64,000 nucleotides of DNA from Pediococcus cellicola (GTDB taxonomy: Bacteria; Bacillota; Bacilli; Lactobacillales; Lactobacillaceae): contig NZ_JQBR01000009.1 of the NCBI RefSeq assembly GCF_001438655.1, positions 19,105-83,104 on the forward strand. Reading direction: 5' to 3'. The translations under genes and the position numbers were made by a program. This document shows, piece by piece, positions 50,914 through 60,694 of this stretch (positions are counted from its first letter, which is position 1; the number at the start of each line of letters is the position of its first letter). Under the pieces are notes generated by a model. It was not told where the DNA came from, searched no databases, and saw only the letters and a list, made by a program, of their open reading frames with translations.

Positions 50914-51633
50914 TTATTCAAAAAATGCCAAATACTTCTCAAAAATAGCGCGCATTTCAGGTTGTGCCAACATCATTTCTGGGTGCCATTGAACCCCCAA
51001 CAGGGGACGTTCATTTTCAACTGTCTCAACCGCTTCAATGACACCATCATCAGCCGTCGCACTACGTTTAAGTGGCGTTGCCAATTCTTTAATCATTTGA
51101 TGATGAAGTGAATTTACAAATAGTCGCTCACCCAAGATTGCCTGTAGGTTCCCTGTGACGTTAACCCAGTGTGTGGCCACATTTCCTAAGCTTTGAGGCG
51201 CTTGATCATGTTGAATTTTCACTTTTCGCTTTATCAAAGATTGGTCCTGGTAAAGTGTGCCGCCTAACGCCACATTAATTAATTGCACGCCACGGCAGAT
51301 TCCTAAAATCGGTTTATGTTGCTCCCAAGCTAGCTTGAACAGCGCCATTTCAAATTGATCACGTTTTAAAGAGGTTGTTTTGACTAAAGCGTCTTTTTGC
51401 TCCCCATACAAACTCGGTGTGACATCTTGTCCGCCTGGCAAAAATAACCCATCGATAGTTTCAAAGTACGCTTCAGCTAGTTCTGGCGTCTGAATTGGAA
51501 TGACAACGGGCAATCCACCCGCTTGAACAATTGCATCAATGTTGCCTTGGAAGGTATAAGTGGCATGATTGTGATAAAAAATCTCCGAATCCCCAGTAAA
51601 TACGTTGCCGACAATGCCTATTTTTGGTCTCAT
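50914..51633 (-). CDS. Gamma-glutamyl-gamma-aminobutyrate hydrolase family protein (second copy)
   Basis: A 239-residue class I amidotransferase-like hydrolase, paralogous to the protein at 18344-19072. Nucleophile elbow GICRGVQLINVALGG, family loop GLFLPGGQDVTP, and His-Glu in VQWHPEMM. As a single domain it probably cleaves free gamma-glutamyl amides or peptides rather than feeding ammonia to a synthetase. ATG at 51633 follows GGAGGGG. Unlike the first copy it has no permease beside it. Confidence 0.92.
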   Translation of the reverse strand: MRPKIGIVGNVFTGDSEIFYHNHATYTFQGNIDAIVQAGGLPVVIPIQTPELAEAYFETIDGLFLPGGQDVTPSLYGEQKDALVKTTSLKRDQFEMALFKLAWEQHKPILGICRGVQLINVALGGTLYQDQSLIKRKVKIQHDQAPQSLGNVATHWVNVTGNLQAILGERLFVNSLHHQMIKELATPLKRSATADDGVIEAVETVENERPLLGVQWHPEMMLAQPEMRAIFEKYLAFFE

Positions 51634-51666
51634 TTGACCCCTCCATTACTTTAGTACTATAAAGCA

Positions 51667-51707
51667 ACACACCAATCCAGTTTGAATTTCCAACTAGATT
51701 GGTGTGT
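51667..51707. repeat. 11-bp inverted repeat upstream of the second gamma-glutamyl hydrolase gene
   Basis: ACACACCAATC (51667-51677) and GATTGGTGTGT (51697-51707), extended inward by AGTT/AACT. No T-run follows on either strand. It may be a weak terminator for the OppA gene or a leader hairpin of the hydrolase gene. Confidence 0.65.
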
Positions 51708-51834
51708 GAACGCTTTTTGAAGTTCTTATGTTCGTTCGTAGGTACTTAATACAGATTCATAATGCGCACGACTAATTTTTTTACAGGACATCACTATAAA
51801 ATAGCGTTTAGCCCCATCGATTAGTCTCGTTCAC

Positions 51835-53487
51835 TTACTTACTAATATAAGCTGTCTTATAATTCCACTGCGTACCAGCCGTATTGTGAATAACACCCTT
51901 CACTTTTGGATTTACCAAGAATGAATAGTTTGTCTGATACAACGGCGCAATGGCTGCTTCCTTCACTACCAACTGATCAGCCTTAATCATATCTGCCCAA
52001 CGTTTGTTCTTATCATTGGCATCTTGATTCTGCGCGTTCTTAACTAACTTATCATAAGTGCTATTCTGCCACTTACCGTAGTTGTAGCCACTATTACTCT
52101 GTAAAATCTGCAAATGAGAAATTGGATCTGTAAAATCTGCTCCCCATCCAGAAACATAAATATCGAAATCGCCCTTGGCTGCTCGTGAATATGCTACCTT
52201 AGATGGAATATTCACCAAGTCAACCTTCATACCTGGTAATTTATTTTGAAGTTGTACTTGGAAATACTCCGAAATGTTCTTGTCATCATTTTCATTCGTA
52301 GACATCAGTGAAACTGTTAATTTCTTTTCCCCAATCTCTTTCATACCTTGATTCCAAAGCTTTTTAGCTCTTGAACCATCATATTCTACAGTTCCCTTAA
52401 GGTAAGCCTGTTTAGCAAAATCTTCGCCAGTTTTTGGATTTTCGGCTAAATCGGTTGGTACAAAACCTTTAGGTAAAGTCGAATCATCACCAATAACCTT
52501 ATTAACTAGCTGTTTTCGGTTAATTGCCAAAGAAATGGCCTGACGAATATGCTTATTGTTCATTGCCTTGCGCACTTTTGCATCTGATGATTTAAAGTTA
52601 AAGGCTAAGAAACGTGTAATGCTGTACGGAATCGTTTGATAATCTGCATTGTTTCGATAGTTCTTAATCTGGGTACTTGAAAGTTGTGCCATATCTAATT
52701 TCTTAGATTGATACAAACTTAAAATGGTTGAAGGGTTCTCATTTACTGAGTAGTTAATGCGACTCAACTTAACTTTCTTCTTATCCCAATACTGATTATT
52801 TTTAACAAACGCCCAATGATCATTTGTTCCCTTCCAACCAGTCATCTTAAACGGACCAGTATAAACCATGTACTCAGAATTTGTGGCGTATTTACTGCCA
52901 TACTTGTCAATCACTTTCTTACTTACTGGTGAAAAGAGCGGATACGTCATCAAGACTTTAAAGTAAGCAATTGGCTCGTCCAAATGAACGACAAAGGTTT
53001 GCTTGTCCGGTGCCGAAACACCTAACTTTGAAGGGTTTAACTTTCCAGCATTAATTTTTTCTGCATTTTTAATTCCTGAGAATAAATAAGCATACTGCGA
53101 CTTTGTGTCTGGATTTAAAGTGCGTTGCCAAGAATAAACAAAATCTTGTGCCGTAATCTTTTGTCCATTACTAAACTTAGCATTCGAACGGATTTTAAAT
53201 GTCCATGTTTTGCCGTCTTTAGAGACTTTGCTTGAGGAAGCCAATCCAGCAATTGGCTTCCCATTTTTTCCTAAACGGTATAAGCTTTCAAACACATTTC
53301 CTGTTTGCCCATAGCCAGTTGCCTTGGCAATATCAATGGTATCTAGAGGTGCATCCGCCGATAAATTAAGAACCTGCTTATCCGCTAATTTACCTGAACC
53401 ACTTTCTGAATTCTTATTTCCACATCCCGCAAGCACCAAAATTAATGCCGCCGCGAATGTTGTTAAAGCTATCCATCTTTTCTTCAT
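51835..53487 (-). CDS. Peptide ABC transporter substrate-binding lipoprotein (OppA family)
   Basis: A 550-residue lipoprotein: signal with lipobox LAGC, then the cluster-C (SBP family 5) pattern LNLSADAPLDTIDIAKATG, NGQKITAQDFVYSWQRTLNP, and DIYVSGWGADFTDPISHLQI. It should capture oligopeptides on the cell surface. ATG at 53487 is 10 bases after GGGGAG. No oppBCDF genes adjoin, so it must use a permease encoded elsewhere or act in sensing. Its downstream hairpin (51667) lacks a T-run. Confidence 0.93.
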   Translation of the reverse strand: MKKRWIALTTFAAALILVLAGCGNKNSESGSGKLADKQVLNLSADAPLDTIDIAKATGYGQTGNVFESLYRLGKNGKPIAGLASSSKVSKDGKTWTFKIRSNAKFSNGQKITAQDFVYSWQRTLNPDTKSQYAYLFSGIKNAEKINAGKLNPSKLGVSAPDKQTFVVHLDEPIAYFKVLMTYPLFSPVSKKVIDKYGSKYATNSEYMVYTGPFKMTGWKGTNDHWAFVKNNQYWDKKKVKLSRINYSVNENPSTILSLYQSKKLDMAQLSSTQIKNYRNNADYQTIPYSITRFLAFNFKSSDAKVRKAMNNKHIRQAISLAINRKQLVNKVIGDDSTLPKGFVPTDLAENPKTGEDFAKQAYLKGTVEYDGSRAKKLWNQGMKEIGEKKLTVSLMSTNENDDKNISEYFQVQLQNKLPGMKVDLVNIPSKVAYSRAAKGDFDIYVSGWGADFTDPISHLQILQSNSGYNYGKWQNSTYDKLVKNAQNQDANDKNKRWADMIKADQLVVKEAAIAPLYQTNYSFLVNPKVKGVIHNTAGTQWNYKTAYISK

Positions 53488-53601
53488 CCTGATCAAACTC
53501 CCCTATTTAGAATTTATCTCAATTTTTTAATACAAACGTTACTTTCTCAATACACGGACAACCTGGTGACACAAGCATCACGCCCTTTCATTTGACCAAA
53601 C

Positions 53602-53636
53602 AAAAAACCGATTAACTGCATTACGCAATTAATCGG
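53602..53636 (-). terminator. Terminator of the cysteine-rich mini-gene
   Basis: CCGATTAA (53608-53615) pairs with TTAATCGG (53629-53636), extended by TGC/GCA inside, followed by TTTTTT on the minus strand. It lies 24 bases after the small gene's stop and is clearly separate from the OppA start. Confidence 0.85.
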
Positions 53637-53659
53637 CTTAACTTATCACCTTATAAATT

Positions 53660-53770
53660 CTAGGCAAATGTTAGCGAAAGATAATTACAATTTGCAGTTG
53701 CACAAATAACCATGTTGTATTTTTGACAACATGCTACGCAACATTCAGCTTGCATTTTTGACTGCATCAT
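53660..53770 (-). CDS. Six-cysteine 36-residue peptide, unknown
   Basis: A short frame with every sign of a real gene: ATG at 53770 (a second ATG at 53767), AAGGAAG seven bases upstream, a consensus-like promoter at 53808-53836 and a strong terminator at 53602-53636. The peptide has six Cys at positions 10, 11, 14, 15, 23 and 28 (CC-x2-CC-x7-C-x4-C; core ECCVACC), few charges, and a short hydrophobic C-terminal stretch (LSLTFA). There is no signal peptide. I know no family with this pattern. Options are a small metal-binding protein, a redox peptide, or a bacteriocin-like or toxin peptide; no modification or export genes adjoin. Confidence 0.65.
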   Translation of the reverse strand: MMQSKMQAECCVACCQKYNMVICATANCNYLSLTFA

Positions 53771-53807
53771 AATATATCTTCCTTTCCATTTGTTCATCAC
53801 ACTATTT

Positions 53808-53836
53808 AGATTATCTAATTACTTATTTTAAGTCAA
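53808..53836 (-). promoter_or_regulatory. Promoter of the cysteine-rich mini-gene
   Basis: TTGACT (53831-53836), 17-bp spacer, TAATCT (53808-53813), about 38 bases before the ATG. A second TTGACA lies 15 bases further upstream (53846-53851). Confidence 0.75.
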
Positions 53837-54017
53837 GTAAAAACTTGTCAATTCACTAAATTAATTTGAAAGCCACTTTTATACCAAAAAAAAGTGGCTA
53901 AAATGGTGTTTTGACTTCAAACAGCAAACGCTAATTCACAAAAGTGATAAACTGCTATGGCAAATCTAAAAGGAATGCGTCAGTCTTTTGCTAATTTCGA
54001 GGATTAAAGTTTGGAAG

Positions 54018-54048
54018 CAAAAAGAGGCCGGAATTTTTCCAGCCTCTT
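54018..54048 (-). terminator. Terminator of the phospho-beta-glucosidase gene
   Basis: AAGAGGC-GG and its partner CC-GCCTCTT form a stem around ATTTTT; A- and T-runs on both sides, 9 bases beyond the stop. Confidence 0.85.
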
Positions 54049-54056
54049 GAAAAAAA

Positions 54057-55511
<1,455 letters not shown>

Positions 55512-55541
55512 TCATCCTCCTTACATATTCTTACAATGATT

Positions 55542-55571
55542 AGTGTAACCGTTTTTAGAAAGCGCTGTCAA
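55542..55571 (-). promoter_or_regulatory. Promoter and cre-like site of bglA
   Basis: TTGACA (55566-55571), 18-bp spacer, TACACT (55542-55547). TGACAGCGCTTTCT (55557-55570) matches the CcpA consensus at 12 of 14 positions and covers the -35, so glucose repression is likely. Confidence 0.7.
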
Positions 55572-55667
55572 CCGTCTTCTACGGGAGGTTTTATTTCTTC
55601 TTTCCAACCGTTTATGTGCTACGATATAAGTTAGAGAATTTATTTTATAGAAACGCGGTGACTTATC

Positions 55668-57524
55668 ATGAAAATTGCATTAATTGGCGCAGGGCCTCGA
55701 AACCTAATGGCATTAGAACGCCTTTTGGCTTGGTATCCACGTGTCCAAGTTTCCAATCTAGAAATTCACTTATTTGATCCATTTGGCATTGGTGGTCGCG
55801 TTTGGCAGTCCGATCAACCTCATGAACTTTTGATGAATTCACTTGCCGCTAAAATCACCTTGTTTACAGACCACACGATTGAAATGGAAGGACCAGTTAA
55901 TCCGGGGCCTACCTTATTAGAATGGGCGCAGCGCTCTGGGATTACCTTTATACAGGCAGGGCACTATGAAAAAGCCAACTACCTTGTAAAAGAAATTGGT
56001 CATCTGACTTCAGAAAGCTATTCAAGCCGAGCTTTATTTGGTGTTTATCAGGATTGGTTCTATCAGCAACTCGTTCAAAAAGCTCCCGAGATGGTTCACA
56101 TTGAGCTTCATAAGACAGCCGTCAAGACGGTCAAAGGGCTCACACACCATGCTTACGAACTCCGTTTTGACGATTCAGCAGAAACCTTTGATGGTGTCTC
56201 AATGGCATTAGGTGAAGGAATGTCAGAACCTTCTTCAACTGAAAAAGAACTGACACATTTTGCAAATGAACACCATTTAATTTATTTACGCACGGGCTAT
56301 CCTTCTGAACAAGCTTATGACTCAATACCTGCCCAAAGTTCTGTTCTTTTACGCGGCCTAGGTTTGAACTTTATGGACGCCATGATCATGTTAACCACAC
56401 ATCGTGGCGGTAAGTTTCACCGTCAAAAAGATGACACCCTAGTCTATGAACCATCTGGTAAGGAGCCTAAAATCTATGCGGGGTCCGGTCGGGGATTCCC
56501 TTACCACGCACGTGGCTTCGATCAAAAAGCTGTCGGTGAAACGCGACCTTTGTACTTCTTATCGAATCAACTTGTGGCTCACATGATTGAAAATCAGGAA
56601 CAGATGAGCGGTCAAGAATTTCTAAACGATATTTATTCAGATGCAGCCTGCACGTATTACACCAAGCTGGTTGCCCAAAAATACACGGGAATTAGTGCTC
56701 ATGAATTTGAGCAAGCCTTTCAAAACGATCCGCTTTCAAAAGAAGTCTTAGATGATTATGGTATTGCTGAGGAGGATCGCTTAGATTGGGAGGCACTGGC
56801 CCATCCAGATGCTTTTGCCAAGACCTATGCTGATTTTCAAAAAGTGTTGTTACAATATTTGGACCACGATATTACGGAAGCCAAATGGGGCAACAAGACC
56901 AGCCCATTTGCCAGTGCCATGGATACTTTACGGGAGTTACGTACAAATATCCGTAAAGTGGTGACCTACAAATTAATTTCGGATGAAGACTATGCGAAAT
57001 ATATTCTTGGTGGTTTTAACAGTTTCAATAGCTTTTTAGCAGTTGGCCCACCAATTCTGCGCTTAGAACAATTACTGGCCTTGATTAAGGCCGGTGTGAT
57101 TGAAATTTTGGGCTCTCAGTTACAACTAGAAACATCTGGAAATGAGTTTGTGGCATATTCCAAACGTTATCCAGAACACAAAGTAGCTGTTAAAAGTGTC
57201 ATTGAAGCTCGGTTAGCTCCCGTTGACATTAGAATCAGTCGAAATGAATTAATTCAAAACTTACTGGAAACCGGAATGGCACGTCCATATGAATTGCATT
57301 TTCAAAATGGTAGTACGAAACAATTAGGTGCCATGGATGTGACGACCGAAACCGCGGAGATGATCGACAGCGATGGTGATCCCGTGCCTAACGTTTACAT
57401 TTGGGGACTTTCCACAGAGGGCAGACATTGGCTCACAAATGGCAGTCCTATTCCAAGCGTTAATGATGTCCGTTTACGAATGGCAGATATGATTGCAAAT
57501 CAAATTCTTACCTATACTGACTAA
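55668..57524 (+). CDS. FAD/NAD(P)-binding protein (NAD_binding_9 type)
   Basis: A 618-residue putative flavoprotein. It opens with the dinucleotide-binding motif IALIGAGPRNLMALERLL, followed by HLFDPFGIGGRVWQSDQPHELLMNS, and has a second region with SVLLRGLGLNFMDAMIMLT, the pattern of PF13454-type FAD/NAD(P)-binding proteins. The C-terminus has VYIWGLSTEGRHWLTNGSPIP. Such proteins are common in lactobacilli but uncharacterised. ATG at 55668, divergent from bglA; its own terminator follows. The reaction is unknown. Confidence 0.85.
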   Translation: MKIALIGAGPRNLMALERLLAWYPRVQVSNLEIHLFDPFGIGGRVWQSDQPHELLMNSLAAKITLFTDHTIEMEGPVNPGPTLLEWAQRSGITFIQAGHYEKANYLVKEIGHLTSESYSSRALFGVYQDWFYQQLVQKAPEMVHIELHKTAVKTVKGLTHHAYELRFDDSAETFDGVSMALGEGMSEPSSTEKELTHFANEHHLIYLRTGYPSEQAYDSIPAQSSVLLRGLGLNFMDAMIMLTTHRGGKFHRQKDDTLVYEPSGKEPKIYAGSGRGFPYHARGFDQKAVGETRPLYFLSNQLVAHMIENQEQMSGQEFLNDIYSDAACTYYTKLVAQKYTGISAHEFEQAFQNDPLSKEVLDDYGIAEEDRLDWEALAHPDAFAKTYADFQKVLLQYLDHDITEAKWGNKTSPFASAMDTLRELRTNIRKVVTYKLISDEDYAKYILGGFNSFNSFLAVGPPILRLEQLLALIKAGVIEILGSQLQLETSGNEFVAYSKRYPEHKVAVKSVIEARLAPVDIRISRNELIQNLLETGMARPYELHFQNGSTKQLGAMDVTTETAEMIDSDGDPVPNVYIWGLSTEGRHWLTNGSPIPSVNDVRLRMADMIANQILTYTD

Positions 57525-57534
57525 AAATAAATCT

Positions 57535-57584
57535 AAAAAAGAGCTCTCAACTTGGGCGGACAGTCTCAAGTTGAGAGCTTTTTT
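57535..57584 (+). terminator. Terminator after the FAD/NAD(P)-binding protein gene
   Basis: GCTCTCAACTTG (57543-57554) pairs perfectly with CAAGTTGAGAGC (57567-57578), flanked by A- and T-runs. Confidence 0.92.
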
Positions 57585-57634
57585 GGTCTTGTACGTGCAG
57601 TATTTTTGACGAAAAACCATTTTTTCGTGAAATC

Positions 57635-57667
57635 AAAAAAACACCTTGGTAGTAACCAAAGTGTTTT
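57635..57667 (-). terminator. Terminator of the small lipoprotein gene
   Basis: ACACCTTGG pairs with CCAAAGTGT (57641-57649 and 57656-57664, one mismatch), followed on the minus strand by seven T residues. Confidence 0.85.
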
Positions 57668-57684
57668 CACGTAAATTAAGCTGA

Positions 57685-58200
57685 TCACTGTAGTTTAAAA
57701 CTCACACTATGTGTCTGACCATCAGCCGATTTCACTTGAATTGTGACAGGATCTGTTTTGTTTTGATAAGCATAAGTGACATCTAGATCACGCACTGTTT
57801 CGTCTTCATCAAAATCATCATCACGTTCAGCGGTACGTAGTGTTTTCCCGTCTTGCGTTGCCTTGATTTCACCAAAGTTGGCGAAATTGGCCCGTTTTTC
57901 AGTTTTAGGCTCCCAATCCACCTTTACTTCTAATTGACCATCATCAATTTCAGCTTCAATTTGATGAATCGTGAATTTATTGAATTGCCAAGGACTGGTC
58001 AAAAGCTGTGTTTCGTCATCCGTATTGACCACTAGACTTGAAGCGTGACTACTTGTTGAAGTGGCTTTTTTGGAAGAACTAGCTTTTGAAACCGATGAAC
58101 TACTCGTGTCGCTTTCTGAGCGTGAATCATTTGAATTATTGGCGCAACCACCTAATAAAAGGAATGCAGAGGAAAGAAGCAAGATTGTTGTTTTTTTCAT
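57685..58200 (-). CDS. Putative small lipoprotein
   Basis: A 171-residue exported protein. Lipoprotein signal with lipobox LGGC at about residue 19, a Ser/Lys-rich linker to about residue 58, then a beta-rich domain (WQFNKFTIHQIEAEIDDGQLEVKVDWEPK, then DLDVTYAYQNKTDPVTIQVKSADG). This resembles immunoglobulin-like surface lipoprotein domains, but I assign no family. ATG at 58200 follows AAGGAG. It is followed by a terminator and preceded by the phosphatase gene on the same strand. Confidence 0.75.
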   Translation of the reverse strand: MKKTTILLLSSAFLLLGGCANNSNDSRSESDTSSSSVSKASSSKKATSTSSHASSLVVNTDDETQLLTSPWQFNKFTIHQIEAEIDDGQLEVKVDWEPKTEKRANFANFGEIKATQDGKTLRTAERDDDFDEDETVRDLDVTYAYQNKTDPVTIQVKSADGQTHSVSFKLQ

Positions 58201-58246
58201 AAGATTCTCCTTTGTTAGTGAGTCCTAGTTTTTATTTACCTTATCT

Positions 58247-58861
58247 TTAGTGAAACATTTTTCCGTAATAAAATAAACCTTGTTGCTCATTTTCAGCAAT
58301 TTCTATTTTTGTCACGCTGCAGTTAGCTGGTTCCTTAAATGCCAAGGGGTCCATGGCTTTAACCGCGTTTTGTGCAAAGCTTCGTACCGTAAATCCGTGG
58401 GTCACAATAATTATTTTTTCATGAGCATACTTTTGATGCATTTCAGCCGTGAACTCAGCTACACGTTTTTCTACGTCCGTAAATTTTTCACCGTGTGACA
58501 CTTCGTAGTAACTAGGATAAACCGCGTTGCTACCAGGGATGAAATATTCTCCATATTTGGCCTTTAATTCCTCATCATACCGGCCGTCCCAGTCCCCATA
58601 CGAAATTTCCAAAAGACGCTTATCAATTTGAATGGGCAAGTTTCGTCCAGCATTCAAGATATCAGCTGTATCCTTTGCTCGCGTCAACGGACTAACAATG
58701 ATGCGGTCCGCAAAGCTAATATCAAAATTGTCATGCAGGTCTTTTGCTTGTTGGATTCCAGTTTCATCTAATTGTGAGGGCTGCTCGTCAACTTGCCCCT
58801 GTTTAAAGTTCGTCACATTTCCACGCGTTTGCCCATGCCGCACAATATAAAATTCAGTCAT
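58247..58861 (-). CDS. Histidine phosphatase family protein
   Basis: A 204-residue phosphoglycerate-mutase-like phosphatase. N-terminal FYIVRHGQTRGNV contains the phosphohistidine (RHG), SPLTRAKDTADIL the second Arg, EISYGDWDGR the catalytic Glu, and VTHGFTVRSF the second His. It dephosphorylates small metabolites in the cytoplasm; the substrate is unknown. ATG at 58861 has a GAGATGGAG ribosome region. It lies 46 bases before the lipoprotein gene. Confidence 0.92.
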   Translation of the reverse strand: MTEFYIVRHGQTRGNVTNFKQGQVDEQPSQLDETGIQQAKDLHDNFDISFADRIIVSPLTRAKDTADILNAGRNLPIQIDKRLLEISYGDWDGRYDEELKAKYGEYFIPGSNAVYPSYYEVSHGEKFTDVEKRVAEFTAEMHQKYAHEKIIIVTHGFTVRSFAQNAVKAMDPLAFKEPANCSVTKIEIAENEQQGLFYYGKMFH

Positions 58862-58932
58862 GTCTATCTGTCACTCCATCTCTCGTTGTTTAAGTCCATG
58901 TTACAGCTTTCGTATCGAAAATGAAAACCCTT

Positions 58933-59766
58933 TTAAAAATTCCCACCTCGAACTTCTGCCACATTATAAACTAACGCAAATGCATCAGGGGCAACTGCAT
59001 GAATTTCGTTGAGAATATGTTGATACTCGGCGTTTTCAACCACAAGCATCAGCATTTGTTTTTGATCTCCAGAATAGCCACCTTTGACATCAAAAATGGT
59101 GACACCTTTTTCCATTATCGTCACTAGGCTGTGCTTGACATCCTCAAGATTCCCGTCACTCATCACATAAATAACCTTTTTCCGGTCCAACCCCGTTTCG
59201 ATATAGTTCATGATAAACATGGTTAAAACTGATGACAGAATCGCTAAAAAGAAAGCTTCAAAACCAGAAACGAACACGTTGAAAAAGCAAACCAAACCAT
59301 CAATGGCTAATAGCCCAAACGCCGGTTTGATATTGAAGTACTTTTTGAAGATTAGCGGTGGTACCGTGGTGCCACCACTAGAAGCATCAATATGATAAAG
59401 CAACGCCACTCCGGCAGCAAAGATGGCCCCACCAATAATTACGGCTAATAAACGGTCATCTACCAATTTAATTTGTGGTGTTAATGCCAAACAGACGGGT
59501 AAAAATAAGCTACCAAACGTAATACGGGCAGTAGTTGCTTTATCCAAGGTAAAATACGACAAGACTAACATTGCCACGTTTAAAATTAAAACGACAATCG
59601 ACATATTCATTCCAAAAGCTTCATGTAATAGAATGGCAATTCCGGTTGTCCCACCCGAAGCAACATTATGTGGTGCGTAAAACATATTAATACTAATCGC
59701 AATGATTTCTAGGGCAATTAAGATTAAGCCCAGTTGAATCAGCCAGTGAAACTTGCGTTTATTCAT
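58933..59766 (-). CDS. YitT family membrane protein (DUF161/DUF2179)
   Basis: A 277-residue protein with five or six helices and a C-terminal soluble DUF2179 domain. Two repeated GG motifs stand out: NVASGGTTGIAILLHEAFG and DASSGGTTVPPLIFKKYF. The C-terminal domain runs from KKVIYVMSDGNLEDVKHSLV to the end. YitT proteins are widespread in Firmicutes and of unknown transport function. ATG at 59766 is preferred to the GTG at 59769 for spacing from AAAGG. Confidence 0.92.
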   Translation of the reverse strand: MNKRKFHWLIQLGLILIALEIIAISINMFYAPHNVASGGTTGIAILLHEAFGMNMSIVVLILNVAMLVLSYFTLDKATTARITFGSLFLPVCLALTPQIKLVDDRLLAVIIGGAIFAAGVALLYHIDASSGGTTVPPLIFKKYFNIKPAFGLLAIDGLVCFFNVFVSGFEAFFLAILSSVLTMFIMNYIETGLDRKKVIYVMSDGNLEDVKHSLVTIMEKGVTIFDVKGGYSGDQKQMLMLVVENAEYQHILNEIHAVAPDAFALVYNVAEVRGGNF

Positions 59767-59858
59767 CACATCACCTTTCCTTTCGGTTAATTTACTTAAT
59801 TTAATTATCGCAAATCCCTACATAAAAAGCTAATGATGTGTATAAATTCGCAGTATAC

Positions 59859-59889
59859 AAAAAGAGGCTGGAAAAAATTCCAGTCTCTC
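59859..59889 (-). terminator. Terminator-like hairpin
   Basis: AGAG-CTGGA pairs with TCCAG-CTCT (one mismatch) around AAAAAT, followed by TTTTTG on the minus strand. It lies about 150 bases after the stop of the hypothetical gene at 60039 and would end that transcript. The rest of 59890-60038 shows no gene. Confidence 0.65.
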
Positions 59890-60038
59890 TGAATCTTATT
59901 AGTTGAAATCGGGAAAAAGCCTGACTTCTCCACTTAGCCATAAAGCCAGCCAATTTAAAAAAGCAATCATTTGATTTCCTACGACACACTCGAAATCAAA
60001 ACACCTTTTTCCCCATTTTTTCCTAATTTTTTCGATTT

Positions 60039-60362
60039 TTATTGATGATCTAAAACGAGTTCAATAACACCCTTACGCGGCGCAAAGTTAATATTAACAA
60101 CTGTCTCTGTTAATATTTTTTCGTATTCCACTAATGCATCTGCTGGTAATGGTGTATTTTTGCTTAACGCAACCAACACATCATCTACTGTCGTACTCAA
60201 AGAAATTGTCATAAAAATATTGATTTTTTCAATCACATCTTTTACCAAGTCCGTCAATAAGCCATTTGGTTTCCCTTGAGCATCGGTAATGACTAACTGG
60301 CGACTATTCACCAACGCATGATCAATCCGACTAATCCGCACAACATCAAATACCGATATCAT
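60039..60362 (-). CDS. Hypothetical conserved-looking cytoplasmic protein
   Basis: A 107-residue protein that I do not recognise. It has no signal or membrane segment and shows a mixed alpha/beta pattern (ISVFDVVRISRIDHALVNSRQLVITD, then helices, then VVNINFAPRKGVIELVLDHQ). ATG at 60362 follows GGGGTTGG. A longer frame with an ATG at 60398 is excluded because that ATG lies inside the TATAAT box of a clear promoter. Monocistronic. Confidence 0.7.
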   Translation of the reverse strand: MISVFDVVRISRIDHALVNSRQLVITDAQGKPNGLLTDLVKDVIEKINIFMTISLSTTVDDVLVALSKNTPLPADALVEYEKILTETVVNINFAPRKGVIELVLDHQ

Positions 60363-60396
60363 TTGTCCAACCCCACTTTTGCTTAGTATACCAAGC

Positions 60397-60426
60397 ATTA
60401 TATCTCAAAAATGGTAGCGGAAACAA
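60397..60426 (-). promoter_or_regulatory. Promoter of the hypothetical gene at 60039
   Basis: TTGTTT (60421-60426), 18-bp spacer, perfect TATAAT (60397-60402), giving a leader of about 28 bases to ATG 60362. Confidence 0.7.
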
Positions 60427-60694
60427 GGCGTACGACTTCAAATTTATCATTTAATTCATTTCATCATTTTCATTAAAAATTATGAATTCAAACTTGGCAC
60501 ACCCATCACAACAAAAAGACATTTTATTTCATAGTTAGAACGGATCGTAGCAAGCCAAGATGTGAATGACGCGTATAGTCTCCCGACGATGGCACCTATT
60601 TTTGAACACTTTCGGTAGTTACCCTCTTTACTTACTAAATGTGAGCTGCTAGGATTAAGAAGTAAATTTGACATGAATGAGAGGGAAAATAAAA

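Noticed and set aside
53660..53770. Lanthipeptide, sactipeptide or thiopeptide precursor
   Set aside because: No LanM/LanB/LanC, radical SAM or dedicated export gene is nearby, and the peptide has no leader-like region with a cleavage motif.
59801..59989. A 62-residue minus-strand frame
   Set aside because: It overlaps a terminator hairpin, lacks a ribosome site and has an implausible composition.
60362..60398. Longer N-terminus for the hypothetical gene at 60039
   Set aside because: The upstream ATG is part of the TATAAT box of its promoter.
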